Positions 1-5,878 of a stretch of DNA of 5,878 nucleotides are shown piece after piece; the first letter of the stretch is position 1, and each line of letters starts with the position of its first letter. Origin of the DNA: an uncultured Myxococcales bacterium (lineage in GTDB: Bacteria > Myxococcota > UBA727 > VGSZ01). The notes beneath the pieces were generated by a model. The model saw only the letters and a program-made list of their open reading frames with translations. It was not told the origin of the DNA and did no database searches. The stretch spans positions 1 through 5,878 of the forward strand of contig CAJBHN010000062.1 in NCBI GenBank assembly GCA_903952805.1. The letters run 5' to 3'. The translations under genes and the position numbers were made by a program.

Positions 1-1169
1 CCGTGGCCGCGCTTGGGGCCGCAGGCGGGTTTGTTGGTGTAGTAGCGGGTCGCGTTGAAGGCGTAGGAATCAAAGGCCACTGGACCGGTGAGCAATTGGC
101 CCGCGTAATAGGCGGTGATCATGCCAAAGCTGGAGTAGGCGCCGCCGTCGATGTCGATGTCGCTCTTGACCGCCAGCAGCTTGCCGCTCGTGTCGGCGCC
201 GACGGTGAAGTGCATCTTCATCGGGTGACGACCGCGGTGGGCGTAGAAGACCTCCTCGCGGGTGTAGAGGAGCTTGACGGGCCGACCGGTGATCATCGCC
301 AGCTTGGCGACGACGAATTCCAACGTGAACGGCTCACTCTTGCCGCCGAAGCCGCCGCCGACGGGAGGCTGGATCACGCGGATGCGGCTCTCCTCAAGGC
401 CCAGCACATGGGCCAGATCCCGGTGCACGTAGTGCGGGGTCTGCGTCGACGTGATGACCGTCAGCACGCCGCGCTCGTCGACCATGCCGATGGCGCAGTG
501 GGGCTCGATGGGAGCGTGGGTGGTGCCCTGGAAGAAGAAGTCCTCGTCGATGACGACGCCAGCGTCGGCGCAGGCCTTGAGGTTCTTGTCGACGTCGCCA
601 AACGCGAGTTCGACGCCCTTGGTGATGTTGCCCTTCTTGGCGAAGACGTTGACCTTGGTGTCGGCGTCGTTGCCCGTGACCTTGGCCGTGTCTGTGTCGA
701 GGATGGCCGGCAGGGGCTCGTAGGTGACGACGATGGCCTTGACGGCGGCGTTGGCGGTTTCTTCGTCGATGGCGCAGACGGCGGCGACGGCATCGCCGAC
801 GTATTTGACGTCGTCGACGGCGAGGGCGGTCTCGTCCTTGGTCCAGGGGATGATGCCGTATTTGGCTGGCAAGTCCCGACCGGTGATGACGGCGAAGACG
901 CCCTCCATCGCGAGGGCCGCCGCGACGTCGACGTTGACGATGCGGGCGTGGGCCTGGGTGGAGCGCTTGAGCTTCGCGTGGATCATGCCCGGGAAGCGAA
1001 GGTCATCGGCGTATTGGGTGCGGCCGGTGGCCTTGTCGGCGCCGTCGATCTTGCGGCGACGTTCACCGATGCCGTGCGTGCCTTCCTGACGACGAGAGGC
1101 GGCGTCTTCGAAGGTATTGCCATGGGCGAAGAACGGGGTCTTGGGGCTGATGTCGTTGCTGCGGCTCAC
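1..1169 (-). CDS. Molybdenum hydroxylase large (Mo-cofactor) subunit, xanthine dehydrogenase/aldehyde oxidase family, 3' end outside window
   Basis: This is the catalytic subunit of a xanthine dehydrogenase-family enzyme, which hydroxylates (or, in 4-hydroxybenzoyl-CoA reductase, reductively dehydroxylates) an organic substrate at a molybdopterin cofactor. 389 codons are visible of roughly 750-780 usual for the family; the stop lies beyond position 1. Residues about 33-150 match the a/b hammerhead domain (IGERRRKIDG at 34-43, then a PGMIHAKLKRS stretch from 60). The cofactor-binding domain follows, with the conserved VGGGFGGK at 270-277. The last residues seen, 382-389, are ACGPKRGHG-like and sit where CO dehydrogenases carry AYRCSFR, so this is not a form I CoxL. 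'RGHG' recalls 4-hydroxybenzoyl-CoA reductase-like members, but the substrate cannot be read. The GTG start at 1169-1167 overlaps the small-subunit TGA (GTGA) and has AAGGA 9 nt upstream; the next in-frame ATG (codon 62) would cut into the conserved domain. No Tat or Sec signal is seen, so it is probably cytoplasmic. Confidence 0.94.
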   Translation of the reverse strand, partial: MSRSNDISPKTPFFAHGNTFEDAASRRQEGTHGIGERRRKIDGADKATGRTQYADDLRFPGMIHAKLKRSTQAHARIVNVDVAAALAMEGVFAVITGRDLPAKYGIIPWTKDETALAVDDVKYVGDAVAAVCAIDEETANAAVKAIVVTYEPLPAILDTDTAKVTGNDADTKVNVFAKKGNITKGVELAFGDVDKNLKACADAGVVIDEDFFFQGTTHAPIEPHCAIGMVDERGVLTVITSTQTPHYVHRDLAHVLGLEESRIRVIQPPVGGGFGGKSEPFTLEFVVAKLAMITGRPVKLLYTREEVFYAHRGRHPMKMHFTVGADTSGKLLAVKSDIDIDGGAYSSFGMITAYYAGQLLTGPVAFDSYAFNATRYYTNKPACGPKRGH

Positions 1170-1753
1170 AGGCCACCGTCCTTGGGCGCGATGGTCAGAC
1201 CACCACCGTGGGGGGCCGCCGGAAACGGCGAGGTGGCGACGGCGCCATCGCGCATGGCCCGGTAGGCGGCGTCTACGTCGGCGCCGGCGCTGGCCGCCAA
1301 CAACACGGCCTCAAGGATCTTCGTGTAGCCCGTGCAGCGGCACAGATTGCCGCTGAGGGCGTCGCGGATCTCGTGGATGGTGGGCCTGGGCGTCTCGTTG
1401 AGCAGGGCCTTCGCCGACAACATCATGCCGGGCTGGCAGAAGCCGCATTGCAGGGCGCCGCAGGCGTCGAACGCGTCCTGGACGACGTCGAGCTTGCCCT
1501 TGTGGGCGAGGCCCTCGATGGTCGTGACGGGCTCGCAGACCGCACCGGCGATGGTCAGGCATGACAGCACGGGCTGGCCGCCGACGAGGACGGTGCAGGC
1601 GCCGCAGTCCCCCTTGTCGCAGCCCTGCTTGGTGCCCGTGAGGCCCAGGCCGTAGCGCAGCACCTCGCACAAGGTGTGGTGCTGGGGAGCGGCGACGTCG
1701 TGGACCTCGCCGTTGACCGTCATGGTGAGAAGGGCCGACTTTTTCTGTCCCAT
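1166..1753 (-). CDS. Molybdenum hydroxylase small subunit with two [2Fe-2S] clusters (CoxS/XdhC-like family)
   Basis: This is the iron-sulfur subunit that carries electrons away from the Mo-cofactor of the large subunit encoded directly downstream. It is 195 residues long. The plant-type ferredoxin domain (about 10-85) has cluster cysteines C45, C50, C53 and C65 in the pattern C-x4-C-G-A-C-x11-C. The all-helical second domain (about 90-155) has C103 and C106 in QCGFCQPGM and C138 and C140 in LCRCTGY; Q102 is the usual cofactor-contacting glutamine. All eight ligands are present, so the protein should be functional. The start at 1753 fits the family's N-terminus (TVNGE at 12-16), but the bases just upstream are C-rich and offer no Shine-Dalgarno; translation may depend on coupling to upstream frames. 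The C-terminus runs about 40 residues past the usual end after GYTKI, ending in an Ala/Gly/Pro-rich tail. The stop overlaps the large-subunit start by 4 nt, indicating an operon. Confidence 0.95.
   Translation of the reverse strand: MGQKKSALLTMTVNGEVHDVAAPQHHTLCEVLRYGLGLTGTKQGCDKGDCGACTVLVGGQPVLSCLTIAGAVCEPVTTIEGLAHKGKLDVVQDAFDACGALQCGFCQPGMMLSAKALLNETPRPTIHEIRDALSGNLCRCTGYTKILEAVLLAASAGADVDAAYRAMRDGAVATSPFPAAPHGGGLTIAPKDGGL
1179..1183 (-). promoter_or_regulatory. Shine-Dalgarno site of the large-subunit gene
   Basis: AAGGA on the minus strand lies 9 nt before the GTG at 1169-1167, inside the last codons of the small subunit. Together with the GTGA stop/start overlap it supports the GTG as the real start and suggests translational coupling of the two subunits. 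Confidence 0.6.
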
Positions 1754-1762
1754 GGGGGTTGG

Positions 1763-1825
1763 TTAGAACCCGCCGCCGTCGTCGTCAAAGCCAGAAGCAG
1801 CGCCACCCGGGTCCATGTAGGCCAT
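1763..1825 (-). other. Possible 20-codon ORF (Gly/Asp-rich) between exporter and hydroxylase genes
   Basis: A small open frame begins at ATG 1825-1823 and ends at TAA 1765-1763. It encodes 20 residues: MAYMDPGGAA followed by SGFDDDGGGF. Its start overlaps the stop of a three-codon frame (TAATG at 1827-1823), and the ATG of that three-codon frame overlaps the exporter's TGA (TGATG at 1838-1834). Ribosomes finishing the exporter could therefore re-initiate stepwise through it. It ends 9 nt before the small-subunit ATG, which has no Shine-Dalgarno of its own. I recognise no family. It could be a coupling leader, a small peptide, or chance in a GTC/GCC-rich spacer; chance is the default view. Confidence 0.2.
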
Positions 1826-1835
1826 TATCGCACCA

Positions 1836-3692
1836 TCACCGATATCCCTTGGCCTGCAGCTCAAAGAGGCGGGCGTAGCGCCCTCCCAAGGCCACCAGCT
1901 CGTCGTGGCTGCCCTGTTCGACGATGCGGCCGCCGTCGAGGACCAGGATGCGGTCGGCCATCCGCACCGTCGAGAAACGATGGGAGATGAGGATGGCGGT
2001 CTTGTCTTTGGCAAGATCCCGCATCTTTTCGAAGAGCTCAGCTTCGGCGGCGGCGTCGACGGCAGCCGTGGGCTCGTCGAGGATCAACACGTTGGCGTCG
2101 TCGCGCATGAACGCGCGGGCCAGGGCCAGCTTCTGCCATTGTCCCCCAGACAGCTCGGTGCCCTTCTCAAACCAGCCGCCGAGCATCTGGTCCTTGCCGC
2201 CGGCGACGTCGACGACGCCCTCGGCGCCAGCCATGGCGATGGCGCGGTCGACGGCGGCCACGTCGTCGAGGCGGTCGACATCGCCGACGCCGACGTTTTC
2301 GGTGATGGTGAACTGGTAGCGGACGTAGTCTTGGAACACGGCGCTGAAGCGGCGGCGCAACGCCTTGGGGTCGAGGTCGCGCAGGTCAACGCCTCCGTAG
2401 GAGATGGCGCCGTCGGTGGGCTCGTACAGGCGCAACAACAGTTTCACGAGGGTGCTCTTGCCGGCGCCGTTTTCGCCAACAAGGGCGATCTTTTCGCCGG
2501 GTTGAATGACCAGCGAGATGTCGTCGATGACGACGCGGTCCTCACGCCCGGGATAGGCGAAGCGGACGTGGTCGAGGGTGATGGGCTGTGGGCCAGCAGG
2601 CAGCGATGTGGCAATGCCGCCGCGCGGGCGTTCGCCAGGAGCCTCGACGCTCAAGAAGACAAACAGGTTGGACATGAAGAGGGCGTCTTCGACGATGCCG
2701 CCCATGGCCCCGAGAATCGCCTGGAAACTGGCCTGACCCTGGCGAAACGCCACCAGCGCAAACGTCATATCGCCAAGGGTGATGGTGCCGAGGGCCGCGC
2801 GCTCGGCGACCATGGCGTAGCAGGCGTAGAAGGCAGCAACGGCGACGAGGCCCAACAGCACGCCCCACACGGCCCGCCGACGAGCCAAGCGGAGGTCCTG
2901 GGCCACGATGGTGTCAAAGAGTTCAGTAAAGCGGCCCAGCACCATGGGACCAAGCCCAAAGAGCTTCACCTCTTTGACGCTGCTGTCCCGGGTGAGGATC
3001 CATTCGAGGTAGTTGAGACGTCGGCCCTCGGGAGCGCGCCACGTGAGCACCCGAAACGACTCACCGGCAAAGCGCAGCTCGGACAGAAAAGACGGCAGCG
3101 TGGCCACAAACAGGATCGGCAGAGCCCAGGGGGCGATGGTCACGATCAGCACCGCATACGTCGACAGTGTGACGACGTTCTGCTCGATGCCCAACCCCTG
3201 CATCGTCAGGTTCAGCGGCCGACGGTCGGCCTCGCGACGGGCGTTTTGCATCTTGTCGTACAGGGCCGAATCCTCGAAATGCCGCAACTCCAGATTCAGC
3301 GCTTTATCGAGGACGCGCACCGACAGCGACCTCTTCAAGCGGGTCGCAATGGTCTCCTTCAGCAGCCCTTGACCACGACCCAGCATGGTTTGGAGCACCA
3401 CCATGCCCAGTTCGAGCATGACCGCCGACACCACCCGATCCCGCGCCGCGACGTCGCCAGCCTGGGCCAGCACCACACCGTCAACGATGAGCTTGGCGAC
3501 CCAGGCGATGGCAGCGGGCACCAGGGCCTGGCCGAGGGTCACCCCCACGACGGCCAGCAAGGCCATCGGGGCCGCCGACCACAACAGCCGCACCGTCGGC
3601 GGCACCGTCTTGAGCACCAGGCGGAGTTGCTCAACGCGGGTCCCACGCTCGGCGGCGCGTTGAGCGGAAGGATGAGCGGGTTGGCTGGCCAT
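1836..3692 (-). CDS. ABC exporter half-transporter (fused membrane and ATPase domains)
   Basis: This is an ATP-driven exporter of the type IV (MsbA/multidrug/peptide exporter-like) fold; it would work as a dimer in the inner membrane. The 618-residue form begins at ATG 3692. The membrane domain spans about residues 36-350, with hydrophobic segments near 43-66, 87-104, 173-203 (probably two helices), 275-296 and 323-347. The ATPase domain covers about 370-615: A-loop Y380, Walker A GENGAGKST at 406-414, Q-loop Q454, signature LSGGQ at 514-518, Walker B LILDEP at 536-541 with catalytic E540, and H-loop H571. All nucleotide-binding residues are intact. A TTG at 3770 would add 26 residues with no family resemblance, so the ATG is preferred, although neither has a clear Shine-Dalgarno. 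Substrate is unknown: no biosynthetic or periplasmic adaptor genes are adjacent. It is co-oriented with the lipoprotein gene 89 nt upstream and the hydroxylase genes 82 nt downstream. Confidence 0.95.
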   Translation of the reverse strand: MASQPAHPSAQRAAERGTRVEQLRLVLKTVPPTVRLLWSAAPMALLAVVGVTLGQALVPAAIAWVAKLIVDGVVLAQAGDVAARDRVVSAVMLELGMVVLQTMLGRGQGLLKETIATRLKRSLSVRVLDKALNLELRHFEDSALYDKMQNARREADRRPLNLTMQGLGIEQNVVTLSTYAVLIVTIAPWALPILFVATLPSFLSELRFAGESFRVLTWRAPEGRRLNYLEWILTRDSSVKEVKLFGLGPMVLGRFTELFDTIVAQDLRLARRRAVWGVLLGLVAVAAFYACYAMVAERAALGTITLGDMTFALVAFRQGQASFQAILGAMGGIVEDALFMSNLFVFLSVEAPGERPRGGIATSLPAGPQPITLDHVRFAYPGREDRVVIDDISLVIQPGEKIALVGENGAGKSTLVKLLLRLYEPTDGAISYGGVDLRDLDPKALRRRFSAVFQDYVRYQFTITENVGVGDVDRLDDVAAVDRAIAMAGAEGVVDVAGGKDQMLGGWFEKGTELSGGQWQKLALARAFMRDDANVLILDEPTAAVDAAAEAELFEKMRDLAKDKTAILISHRFSTVRMADRILVLDGGRIVEQGSHDELVALGGRYARLFELQAKGYR

Positions 3693-3781
3693 TGGCTGGC
3701 ACCATAGCGACCCGCCACCGATCTGCGTCGAACACGTTGATGACCCACAGTCGCGCGCCGAGGCCGGCAACCATCACGACG
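3693..3781. other. 89-nt spacer between lipoprotein and ABC exporter genes
   Basis: I see no convincing promoter, Shine-Dalgarno or terminator (no stem followed by a T-run on the minus strand). In-frame TTG 3770 and an out-of-frame ATG at 3705-3703 are the only alternative starts nearby. Read-through from the lipoprotein gene is possible. Confidence 0.4.
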
Positions 3782-5236
3782 TCAGGGTCTGGCTTCGACC
3801 GCTCCAAGGACGACGAGTTCGCCAAGGGTGCTCTTGGCCTCGGCCCTCACGAAGGCTTCATCGCGGCGCACCGTTGACAGCCGCAGCTCGTCAACGCGAC
3901 CGCGCATCACATTGTTCAACTCCTGGGCGGTGCCGATATCGAAAAATCGCACCGTGAAGGGCACGGTCTGCGTGGCCACCTGGGCCCTGCGTACGCCGTT
4001 GACGTAGAGTTCGACCGACGCGGCGTTCCACGTCGCTGTCACGTGCTGGAAAACGGCGGGATTGATGACGCCCGTCGCCGACGCGACGAAGTTCACGGGT
4101 GCCGGCAGGGGATTGGCTACGGCCGGCCGCGGAGGATTCGTCGGTACCGAAAAGCCGATGCTGTCGGCGACGCCGACGCCGTTGTTGAGCGTGCTGGCGA
4201 CACTCAGGTGCAATGTGCGCTGGTCGAAGCCGACGCTGCGGGGCGCGTTGCCATCGGTGAAAAAGACCGCCTGGCCGACGCTGAGCGTGCCGCCCGCTCC
4301 TGAGCGGGGACCGAGCAACACCGACATCGAGCCCTGGTTGGTCGTGATGCCGAAGGGGTTGGCGCCACCAATCTGATTGATGTCGGTGGTGTCGTCGATG
4401 ACGGCGAAGTTGCTGCCCGTCAAATCCAGGCCCCGTCCCACCGCAGCCTCGTCCGTCCGCAAGCCATCAACGAATCCCACGCCGCCAACGCGACTGTTGA
4501 GGCCGGTGCGCAATTCGGGCAGCCGGATGTCGGCAGCGGGGTCATCGAAGTGCCAGGCCGCGGCATAGCTGGAGAACACCTGTGCGCCCGACGATGTCTC
4601 GGTATTCACGGCTGACCCGAAATAAAGCCAGATATGCTCCCGCTCGGTGCTCGGATTAAAGGCACCGGGCTTGACCCAAAAGAGGGCTTCATCGTCGAGG
4701 GCAATCCCGTTGCGAAATGCCTGACGCTCATGCGTCAGACGCACGGGCGACGCGCCGCGCTGGTCGAAGAACGCCACATCGCGACCGGTAATCAACATGT
4801 CGTCAAAATCGATATCGGCGCCACGCAGTCGCACCAGCACCGGCAGGTCGACGACGGCGACGTCGGGCGCTTCGACGTCGCACAAACTGAGGGGGACGCG
4901 GAACGGGAACGCGGCATCGGCCCACGGCGCCGTCAACCCTTCGCCGCAGCCAATGCTGACCTCACCCTCACCCTCACCCTCACCCTCGCCATCACCCTCG
5001 CCTTCGCCCTCGCCTTCTCCCTCGCCTTCGCCCTCGCCCTCGCCCTCACCCTCGCCCTCGCCGGCCCGCTGATCCGGCTGACAGAGGCCCCCGGCGCAGC
5101 GCTCGCGTCCTGGACAATCGCCGTCGACGTCACACGGTTCGACTGAGCCTGCAAAGAGCAGGGTGCAGCTGCTTGCCGTCGTCATCATGGCCGCCAACAG
5201 TGTCCAGATCCGCAAGTCGATGACCGGGCGCTTCAT
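3782..5236 (-). CDS. Predicted lipoprotein with Gly-Glu repeat linker and DUF2341/LamG-like body
   Basis: This is a 484-residue exported protein, probably lipid-anchored and facing the periplasm or cell surface; its role is unknown. Residues 1-23 look like a lipoprotein signal: basic start, hydrophobic TLLAAMM, then ASSC with the lipidation cysteine at C24 (A at -3 is a weak lipobox). A short Cys-rich module follows (C35, C41, C47, C52 in a CxxDxDC-x5-C-x4-C arrangement), then 17 Gly-Glu/Asp pairs at residues 59-92 acting as an acidic spacer. Residues about 105-220 match DUF2341 (PW...FPFRVPLSL, later ALFWVKPG and IWLYFGS), and about 225-475 look like a LamG/concanavalin A-like jelly roll (VTATWNAASVELYVNGV near the end, then GRVDELRLS). 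Such lectin-like folds often bind carbohydrate or protein, which is inference here. An upstream in-frame GTG at 5269 would add 11 residues; ATG 5236 gives a more typical signal peptide. Neither start has a good Shine-Dalgarno. Confidence 0.88.
   Translation of the reverse strand: MKRPVIDLRIWTLLAAMMTTASSCTLLFAGSVEPCDVDGDCPGRERCAGGLCQPDQRAGEGEGEGEGEGEGEGEGEGEGEGDGEGEGEGEGEVSIGCGEGLTAPWADAAFPFRVPLSLCDVEAPDVAVVDLPVLVRLRGADIDFDDMLITGRDVAFFDQRGASPVRLTHERQAFRNGIALDDEALFWVKPGAFNPSTEREHIWLYFGSAVNTETSSGAQVFSSYAAAWHFDDPAADIRLPELRTGLNSRVGGVGFVDGLRTDEAAVGRGLDLTGSNFAVIDDTTDINQIGGANPFGITTNQGSMSVLLGPRSGAGGTLSVGQAVFFTDGNAPRSVGFDQRTLHLSVASTLNNGVGVADSIGFSVPTNPPRPAVANPLPAPVNFVASATGVINPAVFQHVTATWNAASVELYVNGVRRAQVATQTVPFTVRFFDIGTAQELNNVMRGRVDELRLSTVRRDEAFVRAEAKSTLGELVVLGAVEARP
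4965..4985 (-). other. G-quadruplex-type motif (G3N3)x4 in the repeat, 3' part
   Basis: On the coding (minus) strand, four GGG runs (complement of CCC at 4965, 4971, 4977 and 4983) are separated by exactly 3 nt each, a canonical intramolecular quadruplex pattern. It would be present in both the non-template DNA strand and the mRNA. Folding is inferred from pattern only. Confidence 0.5.
5031..5057 (-). other. G-quadruplex-type motif (G3N3)x5 in the repeat, 5' part
   Basis: Five GGG runs on the minus strand (complement of CCC at 5031, 5037, 5043, 5049 and 5055) have 3-nt loops. Between this motif and the one at 4965-4985, GAA and GGA codons and the GAT codon lengthen the spacing or break runs. 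The motif lies about 180-205 nt downstream of the lipoprotein start codon, so it could slow transcription or translation early in the gene. Confidence 0.5.
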
Positions 5237-5312
5237 GGAAATCAGTGTACCGCTCCAACGTACAAACACCCTGCACCGGCCCGAATGCTATGTGTCCGAT
5301 CAAGAGGTTTTG
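5237..5312. other. 76-nt divergent intergenic region, lipoprotein gene and hflX
   Basis: Both genes are read outward from this spacer, so their promoters should lie here or reach into the opposing coding regions. I see no sigma70-type -35/-10 pair with proper spacing on either strand: TACACT (minus, 5249-5244) has no -35 partner, and TATGTG (plus, 5289-5294) is weak and too close to the hflX Shine-Dalgarno. Any shared regulation would be inference. Confidence 0.45.
5302..5307 (+). promoter_or_regulatory. Shine-Dalgarno site deciding the hflX TTG start
   Basis: AAGAGG lies 5 nt before TTG 5313-5315. The other in-frame choices are TTG 5310 (only 2 nt away) and ATG 5235, which overlaps the lipoprotein start and would add 26 residues unlike the family. 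The resulting N-terminus, (M)KDIFGKVAGLKASQ, fits the family's usual beginning. Confidence 0.6.
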
Positions 5313-5878
5313 TTGAAAGACATCTTTGGAAAAGTTGCCGGTTTGAAAGCCAGCCAAGTGCGCCGCCTTGAGCGACTCAGCCAGCGCAGTGGCAGCAAGA
5401 CCGCACTGTGTGAACCCGCTTTGGCCCGGGCCCTGACGGAATGCGCCGCCGACCTCGGCCGGCACGTCGGCGTGTTATTGGACCGAAAGGGAGGAGTCAC
5501 CGACGTGATGGTCGGTGAAGCGACTCGCCTGTATCTTCCCGACATCGGACGGCTGCGGGCGGGACCCGGGCGGCTCCGAGGCCTGCGCCTGGTGGTGGCA
5601 CGCCTGCCGCCGCGCGATGCGAACCGCGAATGGAATGTCGACCTCGACTTCATCACCGACCTCGAGCGGCTCAAGCTTGATGCCGTCGTCTCGATTGAAG
5701 CCAAGACAGGCGGCCCGGATGAAGGACTGCCCGGGCGGGTGGCCGTCGCCATGCTGGTGCCAGAGCCGGGTCACGGCGAGGCCCGCACCCGCATTGACCG
5801 CTGGCGCAGCATTCACGACGTCGACGTGGTTTTCGACGAGACCATTGAGGCCCTGGAGAGCGAGCTGGCTCGCCATAC
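5313..5878 (+). CDS. hflX: HflX-family ribosome-associated GTPase, N-terminal part, 3' end outside window
   Basis: HflX binds 50S and 70S ribosomes and splits stalled or heat-damaged ribosomes using GTP. The visible 188 codons cover only the N-terminal region, before the glycine-rich linker and GTPase domain, so no G-box is seen and the call rests on N-domain similarity. Recognisable stretches are GKVAGLKASQ at 6-15, GRHVGVLLDRKG at 49-60, LPDIGRLRAGPGRLRGLRLV at 75-94, a DLDFITDLERLKLDAVVSIEA-type block at about 112-132, and VVFDETIEALESELARH at the right end. These match the extra N-terminal domain of longer HflX proteins, which is absent from the shorter E. coli type. The TTG start is chosen from the AAGAGG site and family alignment from memory. 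The reading frame is open to the window edge without a stop. It diverges from the lipoprotein gene and has no evident functional tie to it. Confidence 0.87.
   Translation, partial: MKDIFGKVAGLKASQVRRLERLSQRSGSKTALCEPALARALTECAADLGRHVGVLLDRKGGVTDVMVGEATRLYLPDIGRLRAGPGRLRGLRLVVARLPPRDANREWNVDLDFITDLERLKLDAVVSIEAKTGGPDEGLPGRVAVAMLVPEPGHGEARTRIDRWRSIHDVDVVFDETIEALESELARH

Larger units (their letters stand above)
4961..5062 (-). repeat. Hexanucleotide coding repeat, 17 units, encoding (Gly-Glu)n
   Basis: Seventeen consecutive 6-nt units (plus strand consensus CTCRCC, R = A or G) encode Gly-Glu on the minus strand, with one Gly-Asp (the ATCACC unit at 4991-4996, 12th pair in the protein). Units vary synonymously: Gly is GGC, GGT or GGA and Glu is GAG or GAA. 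The four units at the left end (4961-4984) are identical, which fits recent duplication or slippage there, while the middle is more diverged. Unit-number changes keep the reading frame. Confidence 0.95.

Noticed and set aside
3..1265. 420-codon open frame on the plus strand opposite the hydroxylase large subunit
   Set aside because: Its translation is Asp/Gly/Val/Ala-rich without any family motif, and the opposite strand carries an unmistakable molybdenum hydroxylase; GC-rich codon bias commonly opens the antisense frame.
1..1753. Assignment of the hydroxylase as CO dehydrogenase (coxS/coxL)
   Set aside because: The AYRCSFR active-site loop of form I CoxL is replaced by CGPKRGHG-type sequence, and no CoxM is visible.
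1905..3707. 600-codon open frame on the plus strand opposite the ABC exporter
   Set aside because: It is the antisense shadow of a gene with intact Walker A, signature and Walker B motifs; its own product is rich in His/Asp/Gln/Gly with no recognisable domain.
3631..3825. 64-codon minus-strand frame bridging lipoprotein end and exporter start
   Set aside because: It overlaps both neighbours out of frame, has no recognisable domain and ends in Arg-rich sequence typical of an off-frame reading.
4961..5062. Repeat considered as a CRISPR or regulatory tandem array
   Set aside because: Units are 6 nt, contiguous, without spacers and in frame as Gly-Glu, so this is a coding low-complexity repeat.
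4634..5146. Plus-strand frames with (SP)n or (TL/AL)n repeats over the Gly-Glu region
   Set aside because: They are simply other-frame readings of the hexanucleotide repeat; the minus-strand frame has a signal peptide and DUF2341/LamG features.
5244..5294. Possible -10 elements TACACT (minus) and TATGTG (plus) in the divergent spacer
   Set aside because: Neither has a -35 partner at 16-18 nt, and the implied transcript starts would fall on the start codon or ribosome site.
5300..5876. Minus-strand frames of 111 to 150 codons opposite hflX
   Set aside because: They are Arg/Ser/Pro-rich or featureless and lie over a continuous plus-strand frame with clear HflX N-domain similarity.

Overview
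The window is GC-rich and compactly coded, with no RNA genes, mobile elements or CRISPR. It most resembles a Myxococcota ('deltaproteobacterial') chromosome. The best clue is a predicted lipoprotein with a cysteine-rich 'CxxDxDC' N-terminus, a long Gly-Glu repeat linker and a DUF2341/LamG-like body, a style common in that phylum. This taxonomic call is an inference and no marker gene settles it.

Layout, left to right. Four genes lie on the minus strand and one on the plus strand. Positions 1169-1 (minus) encode the first 389 residues of a molybdenum-hydroxylase large subunit that runs off the left edge. Its GTG start overlaps the stop codon of the [2Fe-2S] small subunit at 1753-1166 (minus). 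Upstream of that is an ABC exporter half-transporter at 3692-1836 (minus). The 82-nt gap between exporter and iron-sulfur gene holds a tiny 20-codon open frame joined to the exporter stop by overlapping stop/start codons. Further upstream is the (GE)n lipoprotein at 5236-3782 (minus). Diverging from it, on the plus strand from 5313 to the right edge, is the N-terminal part of the ribosome-associated GTPase HflX, with a TTG start behind a good Shine-Dalgarno sequence.

Functionally, the two molybdenum-hydroxylase genes form one enzyme unit: electrons pass from the Mo-cofactor in the large subunit to two [2Fe-2S] clusters in the small one. No FAD subunit is visible here. The sequence at the place where CO dehydrogenases carry their AYRCSFR loop is different, so the enzyme is not a form I CO dehydrogenase and its substrate is open. 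The ABC exporter, the lipoprotein and HflX have no obvious functional link to it; short gaps of 82 and 89 nt would allow a shared minus-strand transcript, but nothing proves one.

I did not find a clear novel multi-gene system. The observations most worth checking are the 20-codon ORF between exporter and hydroxylase, the G-quadruplex-type G-tracts produced by the (GE)17 coding repeat, and the substrate identity of the hydroxylase.
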